Assembly (NCBI RefSeq): GCF_000296775.1
Contig: NZ_AJLE01000001.1
Coordinates: forward strand, 186,001 to 250,000
Reading direction: 5' to 3'
DNA: 64,000 bases
Source of the DNA: Sulfurovum sp. AR
Lineage (GTDB): Bacteria; Campylobacterota; Campylobacteria; Campylobacterales; Sulfurovaceae
The notes under the pieces were generated by a model that was given only the letters and a program-made list of their open reading frames with translations, was not told where the DNA came from and ran no database searches. The translations under genes and the position numbers were made by a program. Of the stretch, positions 9,461-17,551 are shown piece by piece (positions within the stretch are counted from its first letter, which is position 1; each line of letters starts with the position of its first letter).

Positions 9461-9710
9461 CAGTATCTCTATGGGGAATAATCAGTAGGAGTAGAGAGCA
9501 GTCATGCTCTCGCTTGCTGATCAGACTAGACAAAACAGCGTAACTCCTCCCTTTTTCATCTATGACATTCAGCCATCCCAAAATGGTCACATAATTTCGA
9601 TTAATTTCCTAGATATATAGGAAAATCATTAAGAAATAAGCCTTTATTTCCTTTAGTTTACTGAAATGATAGAAAAAGAAGCGTACACGTAGTAGACCCG
9701 TATCTTCACC

Positions 9711-10166
9711 TTAAAACTCAATATCTACTTCTTTTGATTTTTGAACATGGAGTAAGACATTTGCAAAAGCATATTGATCCACTTCATCTATACCTTCATG
9801 TTTATATTCTAATAAATAGTTATATCCATCTAATTCAATGTTTTTAATTTTTTTCAAGTGAATCACATAGACCAATAGATCAGCTAGATCACTCACCGGG
9901 ATTATTTCTCTAAAATTTTTATCGAATTCATCTATATACTCCTCACAGATATCTTCATTGGACATCAAAAGTATCCAAAGTATGATATTGTCTATCTTTT
10001 GGGGAGCATTCACTTTGTTTAAAAAGCTATCATATATCTCTTTGTTTTGAGATATTTCATCAAGTTGTTCATTCGCTTGTGTGATTAAAAAATTGATTCT
10101 TTCTTCAGTGAGTTTATTATTTCTATAGTCATCTAGTACTGACTCTGCGATTTGAAGTGTATGCAT
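9711..10166 (-). CDS. Hypothetical protein, helical and acidic
   Basis: A 151-residue cytoplasmic protein without signal or membrane segment. It is predicted mostly helical and is rich in Asp, Glu, Asn and Ile, with no cysteine. AAAGAGAGAG precedes the ATG at 10166. No family is recognised. It is followed on the same strand by about 250 bases without a gene, and it lies downstream of the pgeF-like gene, which it may share a transcript with across an 85-base gap. Confidence 0.7.
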   Translation of the reverse strand: MHTLQIAESVLDDYRNNKLTEERINFLITQANEQLDEISQNKEIYDSFLNKVNAPQKIDNIILWILLMSNEDICEEYIDEFDKNFREIIPVSDLADLLVYVIHLKKIKNIELDGYNYLLEYKHEGIDEVDQYAFANVLLHVQKSKEVDIEF

Positions 10167-10251
10167 TCTCTCTCTTTTTATTTGATATGTAATTATTGCA
10201 GGATATTCTGAAAATTCTTCAAAGATAAGAAAACAATTAGTTTAATGGCTT

Positions 10252-11025
10252 TTATTTATCATTGTTTTTCATGCCTATCATACTCATGAACCTACCGGAG
10301 CATCCTTGCTCCTTCCTGTAAGAGAAGAACCGCTCTACATGACATGCAGTACAGACATGGCTCATCTCAATGTTCTCTTTTTGAAGACCTGCATCCAAAA
10401 GCTGTTGTTTGTTGATCAAAGGCAGGTCTAACATATATTTATTACCAATAGGGGTAAAACCTTCAGGCATGTTTGAAAAATGTGCTGCAACCTCTTCTCC
10501 TACTTCATAGCAGCAACGCCCTATAGAGGGTGCGATACCTGCGATGATATCTTTTGGATCAGAGCCATACGTTTCTATCATCTTCTGCACCGTTTTAGAT
10601 ACGATCTGTGCTTTGGTCCCTTTCCATCCTGCGTGCACAGCCGCGACAACCTCTTTTTTCTCGTCATAGAGTAGTATGGGAACACAGTCTGCAGTCAGTA
10701 TGTTGAGCATTACACCTTTCAGATCTGTGATCAGTGCATCACAATCTTCTATGGCATCTGAGAGACTCTTCCATCCCTTGGTCTCTTGTTGGGTAATGAT
10801 CTTGATGTTGTCACTATGGGTTTGATCGGCAACAATATAATGTAGGGGTTCATTGCTTTGGAGAAGGCTTGAGAGTCTTTTTCTGTTAGCTATGATGTTG
10901 TCAGCATCTTCACCCGTATGTAAAGCGAGACTGAATGCATAAGGAAGATCATTGGACTTTTTGGTCACTGCATGCAGCAGGGAAGGAGATTTTTTAAAGT
11001 GTGTAAATGTGAAAAAATCTAGCAT
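10252..11025 (-). CDS. pgeF: PgeF/YfiH-family laccase-domain protein
   Basis: A 257-residue member of the multi-copper-oxidase-like YfiH family. Members have been described as purine nucleoside phosphorylases and as peptidoglycan editing factors that remove misincorporated amino acids. The hallmark blocks are present: VADQTHSD, TADCVPILL, AAVHAGWKGT and GIAPSIGRCCYEVG, which supply the His/Cys zinc ligands. Its placement beside rodA, read divergently from a shared 52-base intergenic space, fits a cell-wall role. Length is normal. Confidence 0.92.
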   Translation of the reverse strand: MLDFFTFTHFKKSPSLLHAVTKKSNDLPYAFSLALHTGEDADNIIANRKRLSSLLQSNEPLHYIVADQTHSDNIKIITQQETKGWKSLSDAIEDCDALITDLKGVMLNILTADCVPILLYDEKKEVVAAVHAGWKGTKAQIVSKTVQKMIETYGSDPKDIIAGIAPSIGRCCYEVGEEVAAHFSNMPEGFTPIGNKYMLDLPLINKQQLLDAGLQKENIEMSHVCTACHVERFFSYRKEQGCSGRFMSMIGMKNNDK

Positions 11026-11049
11026 GATGCTACCTTATATCCTTTTTGA

Positions 11050-11055
11050 TATAAT
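11050..11055 (+). promoter_or_regulatory. Candidate -10 box for rodA
   Basis: A perfect TATAAT (in GATATAATACCC) lies 22 bases before the rodA ATG, inside the short divergent gap with pgeF. Transcription from here would give a leader of about 15 bases. Confidence 0.45.
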
Positions 11056-11077
11056 ACCCTAAAAAATAGGATCTTGC

Positions 11078-12214
11078 ATGGAATCATGGTTGGACTTTGA
11101 CAAACGTATCTTTAAACATTTTTCCTACCTCCTTGTGTTACAGATCATACCACTTCTTGTGATCTCATCCTATCTGGTGAATGAGATCAACCCGTATCTG
11201 TTTACAAAGCAGATGGTTTACTACTTCATTGCAGGCATTGCCTTTCTTGTTGCTGCTTTTATTCCCTGGAGACAGATCATTTGGTGGTTTGTCCCTATTT
11301 TTTATCTGGGTAATCTAGGATTGCTTATTGCTGTGGAGTTTGTAGGAAAAAAAATCCTAGGTGCACAAAGATGGATAGAGATCCCTGGCATAGGCATTAC
11401 CATCCAGCCTTCTGAGTTCATTAAGGTCAGTGTTATCATGATGCTTGGGTACCTTATAAGCAGGAACCCTCCAGGTGAAAAAGGGTATGGGATTTTAAAT
11501 TTTATTAAACTTTCTATTGTGATCATTATCCCTTTTTTACTCATAGCTAAAGAACCGGATCTGGGTACGGCACTTGTATTGCTCATCACTGGCTATGGTG
11601 TATTGTTTGTAGTAGGCATTAACTGGAAAATATGGGTTTCGATAGTTATCATTCTTGGGCTTAGTGCACCACTGCTTTACAGTCAACTCAAACCCTATCA
11701 AAAAAAGCGTGTGACGGACTTTATCGGGAAACCAAGCTACCATGTAAGACAAGCACTGATTGCCATCGGTTCAGGTGGAGTCGAAGGGAAAAGCAAAGAA
11801 GAGGCGACACAAACGCAACTGAAGTTTCTTCCGGTCTCTTCTACAGATTTCATTTTTGCTTATTTGGGGGAAAGATTTGGTTTCAAAGGAATGATCACTG
11901 TGATTGTACTTTATATGTTTCTAATATTTAACTTACTCTATATTTCAGCCAAGTATGCCACCGATTATCTGATCAAAGCTTTCGCCTCAGGATTGGCATT
12001 TTTATTCTTTGTCTATATGGGTGTCAATATCTATATGGTTATCGGTCTAGCCCCTGTAGTAGGGCTCCCTCTGCCTATGTTCAGCCATGGAGGGACCTCA
12101 TTTATTATATTTGCTGTAATTTTTGGAATTTTACAAAATTTAATTGCATTTAAAGACTACAGTAGATATAATTCTGACGCGAAAATCACTATGATTTCCA
12201 AAGACCAACTATAG
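11078..12214 (+). CDS. rodA: Rod shape-determining protein RodA
   Basis: A 378-residue SEDS-family peptidoglycan glycosyltransferase of the elongasome. There are about ten membrane helices. The family motifs include GAQRWIEI near residue 94-101, IQPSEFIK near 109-116, KEPDLGTALVL near 155 and the C-terminal GLPLPMFSHGGTS block near 325-340. It has the RodA rather than FtsW length and termini. It is followed after nine bases by tRNA-Met on the same strand and may be cotranscribed with it. Confidence 0.95.
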   Translation: MESWLDFDKRIFKHFSYLLVLQIIPLLVISSYLVNEINPYLFTKQMVYYFIAGIAFLVAAFIPWRQIIWWFVPIFYLGNLGLLIAVEFVGKKILGAQRWIEIPGIGITIQPSEFIKVSVIMMLGYLISRNPPGEKGYGILNFIKLSIVIIIPFLLIAKEPDLGTALVLLITGYGVLFVVGINWKIWVSIVIILGLSAPLLYSQLKPYQKKRVTDFIGKPSYHVRQALIAIGSGGVEGKSKEEATQTQLKFLPVSSTDFIFAYLGERFGFKGMITVIVLYMFLIFNLLYISAKYATDYLIKAFASGLAFLFFVYMGVNIYMVIGLAPVVGLPLPMFSHGGTSFIIFAVIFGILQNLIAFKDYSRYNSDAKITMISKDQL

Positions 12215-12223
12215 CGCTCTTAC

Positions 12224-12300
12224 GGGTCGGTAGCTCAGTTGGTTAGAGCACTCGGCTCATAACCGAGTGGTCGGGAGTTCGAGTCTCCCCCGACCCACCA
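12224..12300 (+). tRNA. tRNA-Met (anticodon CAT)
   Basis: A complete cloverleaf with acceptor GGGTCGG/CCGACCC, a CTCAGTTGGTTAGAGC D-arm, anticodon loop CTCATAA and GTTCGAGTC in the T-arm, with encoded CCA at 12298-12300. The CAT anticodon with a fully paired first base pair points to elongator methionine. A lysidine-modified tRNA-Ile cannot be excluded by eye. Confidence 0.93.
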
Positions 12301-12416
12301 CTCAATCCCCCTAAAATCCTTATTTTGTTTGCATTTTTAGCATGTCACTTTTTATATTACGTCTTTAATGTTTAATTTATATACAATTTTTTGATACTAA
12401 GCATAAAATTTCTGAT

Positions 12417-12422
12417 TATAAT
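12417..12422 (+). promoter_or_regulatory. Candidate -10 box abutting an antiporter start
   Basis: TATAAT at 12417-12422 is preceded by TGAT. Transcription would begin near 12429, at or beside the ATG at 12428, so the mRNA may be leaderless. No ribosome site is visible upstream of the start. Confidence 0.4.
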
Positions 12423-12427
12423 TGCTC

Positions 12428-14044
12428 ATGGAAACTTTATTATTAGCAATTTTTGCAACGATTTTCATTGCAACACTACTCAACATCATATTCAAAAGAC
12501 AAAATATTTCGCATATACTTGGCTATATTTTTACGGGTACGATCATTAGTTATCTTTTTGATTTTAATACCCTGAAAATAGACTCTCTTGAATTGGTAGG
12601 GGAGTTTGGTATCGTCTTTTTAATGTTTACCATCGGCTTGGAACTCAGTTTTGAGAAGATCAAAAAAATGAAAGAGACACTGCTTATTAACGGGGCCTTA
12701 CAGCTTTTTTTAAGTGTACTCTTCTTTTTCCCTTTGGCTTTTTATGCGTTTAACTTAAATGTTACGAGCTCTATTATTATTGCGCTGGCATTCTCATTAT
12801 CCTCAACGGCAATTGTGCTTCCGTATCTGAAAGAGTCTAAAGATATCTACACGCCGTATGGGAAAAAATCGGTCGGTATTTTGATCTTTCAAGATATATC
12901 AGTCATTCCTATTTTGCTGCTGATCACCTTTCTATCTTATGGCGCATCAGGAACAGATATGTCTATTATGGATGTGATATTGAAAACGGTGTTGGCACTT
13001 GTGTTCATAGTCCTGTTTATTCGCTATGTGGGTGATAAGATCGTTGATATGATACTGAAGTTCGCAGCAAGAACACAACTGGAAGAGATCTTTCTTGGGG
13101 CTATTTTTACCATTGTACTGGGTATGGCAGTATTGATGCACTCTATAGGCTTTACATACTCTCTTGGAGCCTTTATAGCCGGTGTTCTGATCGCTGATAC
13201 GAAATATGCCATTAAGGTAGAATCAGATATCTTAAGTTACAAGGATCTGCTTTTAAGTGTCTTCTTTTTTAGTGTGGGGACAAAGATCGATATCGTTTAT
13301 CTCTTTTCAAACCTTCATATGGTTTTCTTTATTTTCGCATTGGTCTCTTTGGTAAAAATGGGGGTCATCTATCTCATTATCAGAAGAAAATCAGATACCA
13401 ATACCTCTATGAAAACAGCACTTGCTTTAGCACAGATAGGAGGTTTCTCTTTTGTCGTATTTGATCTGGCTGCAATGAAGCAACTGATCACACACGATAT
13501 GGCAAACTTTTTATTTTTAGTCACCTTTGTATCTATGATCGTCACCCCGTTTGTACTCAACAATATCTATAAACTCTCGTCCTATTTTGAAAAAGAGTTT
13601 TATGAATCTGATGTGATTACCCCGATCGATAAGAAAAATCACATTATTATCGTGGGGTTCGGTACGCTGGGAAGAGCTGTTGCCAAAGAGCTTTATGCCA
13701 AAAACATCGATTTTATTATTATCTCAGACAATTTACAACATGTTTTGTTGGCAAGAAGAATCAATTTCCTTGCGTATTTTGGACACTTGAACAAACGTCC
13801 CGTTATGGAGTCACTGAAGGTGGAAGAGAGTTCCGGTATTATTATTACGATGCAGGATGAACATACGAAAGACCTTATCAGTCAAGCAGTCATAGACTAC
13901 TACAGCGAGGCTAATATCATCATAAAAGTCGATACCGATGAGGAGAGACAGCATTTCCAAGTGATGCGTAATATTGATTTTGTCGATTCAAACCACGAGT
14001 TATCCTCACGTCTTGTGGAGCTTTCGTTAAAGCATCAGAAATAG
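12428..14044 (+). CDS. CPA2 cation:proton antiporter with RCK (TrkA-N) domain, KefB-like
   Basis: A 538-residue monovalent cation:proton antiporter of the CPA2 (Kef) family in the inner membrane. About twelve helices fill residues 1-385, including the conserved GLELSFEKIKK and ALAFSLSSTAIVLPYL blocks. An RCK/TrkA-N nucleotide-binding domain follows, starting with HIIIVGFGTLGRAVA near residue 405. It probably exports K+ or Na+ in exchange for protons under regulation by nucleotides or thiols. The start is set at ATG 12428; a TTG six bases earlier is also in frame. A -10-like TATAAT lies directly upstream. Confidence 0.9.
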   Translation: METLLLAIFATIFIATLLNIIFKRQNISHILGYIFTGTIISYLFDFNTLKIDSLELVGEFGIVFLMFTIGLELSFEKIKKMKETLLINGALQLFLSVLFFFPLAFYAFNLNVTSSIIIALAFSLSSTAIVLPYLKESKDIYTPYGKKSVGILIFQDISVIPILLLITFLSYGASGTDMSIMDVILKTVLALVFIVLFIRYVGDKIVDMILKFAARTQLEEIFLGAIFTIVLGMAVLMHSIGFTYSLGAFIAGVLIADTKYAIKVESDILSYKDLLLSVFFFSVGTKIDIVYLFSNLHMVFFIFALVSLVKMGVIYLIIRRKSDTNTSMKTALALAQIGGFSFVVFDLAAMKQLITHDMANFLFLVTFVSMIVTPFVLNNIYKLSSYFEKEFYESDVITPIDKKNHIIIVGFGTLGRAVAKELYAKNIDFIIISDNLQHVLLARRINFLAYFGHLNKRPVMESLKVEESSGIIITMQDEHTKDLISQAVIDYYSEANIIIKVDTDEERQHFQVMRNIDFVDSNHELSSRLVELSLKHQK

Positions 14045-14197
14045 ATGAGAACGTAAGAACAGACAAGTATCTTTTTAGGTCTCCAAATCACCAAGTAGCT
14101 TAGTGTTTTATTGGTCTTATTTATAAAAGTAATGAGATTACAGATAAATTATGCTAGTATCACACAAAATTTGTATGATTATAAAAAAGGATAACAG

Positions 14198-14647
14198 ATG
14201 ACAAGTGGAAAAGTATTATCGTTATATATGACGATGCCCGATATGATGCGATCTGGTCACCGTATGAGGGTTGACGACATGGAGTGTGATGAAAATGGTA
14301 TCATGGGAAGTAGGGACTATGAAAATGGAACTGAACGTCCGATGGTTCTTGTCTCAAAAAAGAGTTATGACATTATAGAAGAAGCAGAACTTGTTTTTGA
14401 ACGAGGCCTTTTGATGGAAGATATTTATGTAGATGTTGACCTCTATCATCTGAAAAAAGGATCGATCATTGAGATAGGAGAAATCATGTTTGAAGTGCAA
14501 GGACCGTGTGAAGATTATCGATATCTTTACGCCTTTGCCCCTGAGCTTCCAGAACTCATTCAAGGAAACCGTGGTCTTTTCATCACTCCAATAGATTATG
14601 GAAGAATCGAAGTTGGAGATGAAGTCAGCGTGATAAAAGAGGCCTAA
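14198..14647 (+). CDS. MOSC-domain-like protein
   Basis: A 149-residue protein that matches the small stand-alone MOSC fold. A block PMVLVSKKSYDII near residue 47 is followed by GLLMEDIYVDVD, LKKGSIIEIGE and FEVQGPCEDY, the last holding the conserved cysteine near residue 107. MOSC domains carry or transfer sulfur, often towards molybdenum cofactor enzymes. No molybdenum genes lie nearby. It is followed after two bases by a hypothetical gene, so the two are very likely translated together. Confidence 0.75.
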   Translation: MTSGKVLSLYMTMPDMMRSGHRMRVDDMECDENGIMGSRDYENGTERPMVLVSKKSYDIIEEAELVFERGLLMEDIYVDVDLYHLKKGSIIEIGEIMFEVQGPCEDYRYLYAFAPELPELIQGNRGLFITPIDYGRIEVGDEVSVIKEA

Positions 14648-14649
14648 AT

Positions 14650-15117
14650 ATGAAAAAAATAGGTATCGGCATAGACTATAGCAATATCTGTAAAGATTAT
14701 AATACTTCCTATTTGGATAGAGACAATAAAGATCCTGCAACCACCAAATGTATGAAACAAGTACTTACTTGGACTCAGGGTTTTTTATCTGAACTTTTAG
14801 AGCACTTTGGATATACCATACATCATTTACACTCTGCTACACCAGTAAAGATAGAGGATGTTGCTTCAAAAAGATTTCTTTTTTACTCTTTGGAGAAAGA
14901 GATCACACTGCAAAGCTATGTGATACAAAAATCGTATGTAGAATATGGATCTTTGAGTGCCTGGGAGTTGGAAAGCGAAGAGAGCATACTGATACAAAAT
15001 GAAGAAGATGGGGGAGGGATATTTCTCTATTTCAATGAAAACTCCAGTGAACATCAATGGATCATCGATAGGTTGAAAGCGTTTTCTTTAGATGAAGTTC
15101 CCTTTCAGGCAAAATAA
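14650..15117 (+). CDS. Hypothetical protein coupled to the MOSC gene
   Basis: A 155-residue soluble protein with no signal or membrane segment, starting two bases after the MOSC-like gene ends. AAAGAGG lies at the end of the upstream gene as ribosome site. It has two cysteines, near residues 14 and 34, and an acidic C-terminal half. I do not recognise the family. Tight coupling suggests a joint function with the MOSC-like protein. Confidence 0.75.
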   Translation: MKKIGIGIDYSNICKDYNTSYLDRDNKDPATTKCMKQVLTWTQGFLSELLEHFGYTIHHLHSATPVKIEDVASKRFLFYSLEKEITLQSYVIQKSYVEYGSLSAWELESEESILIQNEEDGGGIFLYFNENSSEHQWIIDRLKAFSLDEVPFQAK

Positions 15118-15369
15118 AAAAAATGAAATGATGAGATAACATATTTCTTTATTCGTCATCATCATTTATCTTGATCCCCTCATGAAACGTTTTACTGATA
15201 ATTTCCCTTTTTTAGAGGACTTTTTGTCATTTTTTGTACATACTTCCGTTTTATTATGATACAATTGAAGTATGGGATTTGATAGAGTTTTCTAAGAAAA
15301 AAATACTATCATATCTTCATGCTTTTCATTGATAATGATCAGCTATATAATTTTAGGAGAAGAATTGTA

Positions 15370-15810
15370 ATGAGAAATGAAATCAAAGCTAAATTGGAAG
15401 AAATTGTAGCACTTATGAATGATCCGGAAGAAACAGTATTGGATAAAGAAATTAAAGAGAAACTGGAAAAAATTTCCGCACTTTTGAATAATCCAGAAGA
15501 CATTGCAACGGAACAAGAAACTAAAGAGAAATTGGAAGCAGTTGTATCACTTGTGAATAATGTGATGGTAGACCCAGATATCGATATTGAATATTGTATA
15601 CCTGATGTAGCGACAACATCAGACAGTTGTGATATTTCTGGAGATCCTTATATTTTAGTGACATATGTTGTGAGTGAATACACAAAACCAACACGTAAAA
15701 TCCGTTTAACACCTACATATCTAAACAATACAGCAAAAGCGATAGCTAATCTGGTTACTTTCTCTATTGAACAATTTAAAACAGAGATAGATTCTGTAGA
15801 GATGGGCTAA
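15370..15810 (+). CDS. Small protein with three 24-residue helical repeats
   Basis: A 146-residue protein. Residues 2-25, 26-49 and 50-70 are three copies of a module with the pattern xEIKxKLExIxALxNxPE; the copies are also recognisable in the DNA with a 72-base period. The C-terminal half (about 75-146) is different and contains a cysteine pair near residues 76 and 86. The start is ATG 15370, nine bases after AGGAGA; an upstream in-frame ATG at 15319 has no ribosome site. Function is unknown. It ends in a strong terminator. Confidence 0.8.
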   Translation: MRNEIKAKLEEIVALMNDPEETVLDKEIKEKLEKISALLNNPEDIATEQETKEKLEAVVSLVNNVMVDPDIDIEYCIPDVATTSDSCDISGDPYILVTYVVSEYTKPTRKIRLTPTYLNNTAKAIANLVTFSIEQFKTEIDSVEMG

Positions 15811-15838
15811 AAGAGAATCTCGTTAAGAGATTCTCTTT
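15810..15838. terminator. Strong terminator between convergent genes
   Basis: A perfect twelve-pair stem, AAAGAGAATCTC (15810-15821) with GAGATTCTCTTT (15827-15838), has a five-base loop. It overlaps the stop codon of the repeat protein gene. Confidence 0.85.
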
Positions 15839-15839
15839 A

Positions 15840-15861
15840 GGCTAAAATTTTATTTTTAGCC
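15840..15861. terminator. Second hairpin between convergent genes
   Basis: GGCTAAAA (15840-15847) pairs with TTTTAGCC (15854-15861). Read on the minus strand it ends the convergent hypothetical gene at 15873; on the plus strand it backs up the first terminator. Confidence 0.7.
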
Positions 15862-15872
15862 TGCCATGCTTA

Positions 15873-16460
15873 CTAAGCAATTCCATGAAATTGCTCATAC
15901 ACCCTTTTTACATATTTTGGTTTAAGACCTGTCGTTTTGATCTCTGCGAGCTCTTGTTTGATATGCTCTTGTGTAATTGCGATGAGATTTTCCCATCTTT
16001 TTACCAAAAAGTTTCTCACATCCGCTTCAAAATCACCGCTATACTCTGGATACGCACCATTTAATTTTTCCACAACATCACCAAACTCTGTTTCTTTGAT
16101 CAACTCTAATTGCTCTTTCGGATGTGTTTTTTCGACCTCTACAAGATGTGTCCAACCCGTTTCCAATATGCTTTTTAACTCTTGCGCATAATCTCTCTCT
16201 TCGTTTGGAAACTTTTGGATCAATGCTGCAGCGATATCTTTAAGCGCATTGGCATTGACGATTTCCAACTCCTCTTCAAAACCTTTTAAGTTTGCTTCAT
16301 ATTCTGCTGCATCTTCATACATTTTTGCGATCTCAGCATTTTTACTGTTCACTTTATCGTTGTTTTTGGGAGCAGAATTCTCTTCAACTGCATCTGCATG
16401 TGCAGCTTTAAGCTCTTCCATTTGTAATTCTAAATAACGCTTTGTATTTTTATCATCCAT
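15873..16460 (-). CDS. Hypothetical coiled-coil protein
   Basis: A 195-residue soluble, strongly charged protein, almost entirely helical by composition. The N-terminal 90 residues are rich in Glu, Lys, Asn and Ala and look like coiled coil. The C-terminal half contains three similar segments around GWTHLVEVEKTHPKEQLELIK and RWENLIAITQEHIKQELAEIK, so it may contain a duplicated helical unit. There is no cysteine, signal or membrane segment. Family is not recognised. Confidence 0.75.
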   Translation of the reverse strand: MDDKNTKRYLELQMEELKAAHADAVEENSAPKNNDKVNSKNAEIAKMYEDAAEYEANLKGFEEELEIVNANALKDIAAALIQKFPNEERDYAQELKSILETGWTHLVEVEKTHPKEQLELIKETEFGDVVEKLNGAYPEYSGDFEADVRNFLVKRWENLIAITQEHIKQELAEIKTTGLKPKYVKRVYEQFHGIA

Positions 16461-16721
16461 ATGATCAATACCCCATCATGATTTTTGTGTATTCTAGCAT
16501 TAGTTTTTTAATTGCAAATTAAAGAATGAATTTCAGGAATGAAATCAACTTCACTGGAAGATAATGGTACCAAATATACAAAGGGATAAAAGAGTTTCAG
16601 AGGGATCATTCAATAGATAATTGACAGGTCTGAAAATAGGCTAAAAATCTACAAATAGAGCTATTTAATAAATTGCAGAGAAAAAAATGATAAAATACGC
16701 AAAAAATAAAAGGAAGATATC

Positions 16722-16997
16722 ATGTCCAATACACTAATTCACAATGAAGATGAATGTAAATATGAATACCATATAGATGACCATATCGCATATATTACGT
16801 ATGATGATCAAAATGGAAATATGCATTTGACAGAGACTCAAGTACCAGAAGCATTAGCAGGTCAAGGTCTTGCTAAGACGCTTTTAGAAGATGTACTAGA
16901 AGAGATCAGAAAAGCCAATAAAAAAGCTGTAGCTAAATGTTCATATATCGTTAAGTATCAGGAAAAAAACCCAGAAAAAAGTGATCTATTTGCATAG
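16722..16997 (+). CDS. Small GNAT-family N-acetyltransferase (YidJ-like type)
   Basis: A 91-residue minimal acetyltransferase of the GCN5-related fold. It has HIAYITYDD in the core strand, the acceptor-loop ETQVPEALAGQGLAKTLLED with the acetyl-CoA pyrophosphate-binding pattern AGQGLAK, and the C-terminal AKCSYIVKYQEKNPE typical of this compact family. The substrate is unknown; relatives are often annotated only by fold. AGGAAGATATC precedes the ATG. It stands alone. Confidence 0.9.
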   Translation: MSNTLIHNEDECKYEYHIDDHIAYITYDDQNGNMHLTETQVPEALAGQGLAKTLLEDVLEEIRKANKKAVAKCSYIVKYQEKNPEKSDLFA

Positions 16998-17267
16998 ACA
17001 GATACTATGAATAGGTCTACAGAGATTTAGACTTATTCACAACTATATCCTTCTCATGTTCTTACTAAGATAGGATCAATAACTAAAACTGCCACCAGAA
17101 GTGGCAACATCCATATACAACTCTTTATTATTCTATTTTTATCGCTTCATGGTAATAGATATTGTTACTAACTATATATGTATGAGAAGAGTCTAACCAT
17201 TAACGCTACAGATATCTCTTTTTACTTTATTTTATGAATGACTTTTATCACTTCTACCTATGACTTA

Positions 17268-17289
17268 TGCATCATATGGTAACTATTTG
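17268..17289 (+). repeat. 22-base direct repeat, copy 1
   Basis: An exact copy of the sequence at 17299-17320, with starts 31 bases apart, close to three helical turns. The repeat contains the partly palindromic core CATCATATGGTAAC. The spacing suits two regulator dimers on one face of the DNA. Confidence 0.8.
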
Positions 17290-17298
17290 ACTAATATC

Positions 17299-17320
17299 TG
17301 CATCATATGGTAACTATTTG
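17299..17320 (+). repeat. 22-base direct repeat, copy 2
   Basis: The second exact copy of the 17268-17289 sequence, about 230 bases upstream of the first gene of oxidoreductase operon 1. Confidence 0.8.
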
Positions 17321-17500
17321 TGATAAGTATACCGTTTATTCGTGGTCTTATCTTCTTTATTTAAATTATATTGGATACTATAAGACACAAATTCATGTTT
17401 TTCTTTGAATGTACCTATAGTGTATGTTCTTTTTGAAAAACTTTATATCTATTGATAATGAATTTTAAATGTTTAATACACTGGAACCTAAAAATGTTTT

Positions 17501-17519
17501 AATACACTTTTGGTGTATT
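17501..17519 (+). terminator. Terminator-like hairpin in the leader of operon 1
   Basis: AATACAC (17501-17507) pairs with GTGTATT (17513-17519) around a five-base loop, and T residues follow directly. It lies 32 bases before the ATG at 17552. It could attenuate the operon, end a small upstream transcript, or simply be an operator. Confidence 0.5.
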
Positions 17520-17551
17520 TTTCGAAACTTCATACATATAAGGAGTCAACT

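Larger units (their letters stand above)
16998..17551. other. Long regulatory-looking gap before oxidoreductase operon 1
   Basis: No reading frame with a ribosome site is visible. It contains a short hairpin (TGCCAC 17090-17095 with GTGGCA 17101-17106), an exact 22-base direct repeat (17268 and 17299), a second imperfect direct repeat of 15-16 bases (17468 and 17493) and a terminator-like hairpin (17501-17519). The structured features cluster close to the operon, so this is probably its control region; a small RNA gene is possible. Confidence 0.5.

Noticed and set aside
17268-17320. CRISPR-like repeat pair
   Set aside because: Only two copies with a nine-base spacer and no cas genes in the window.
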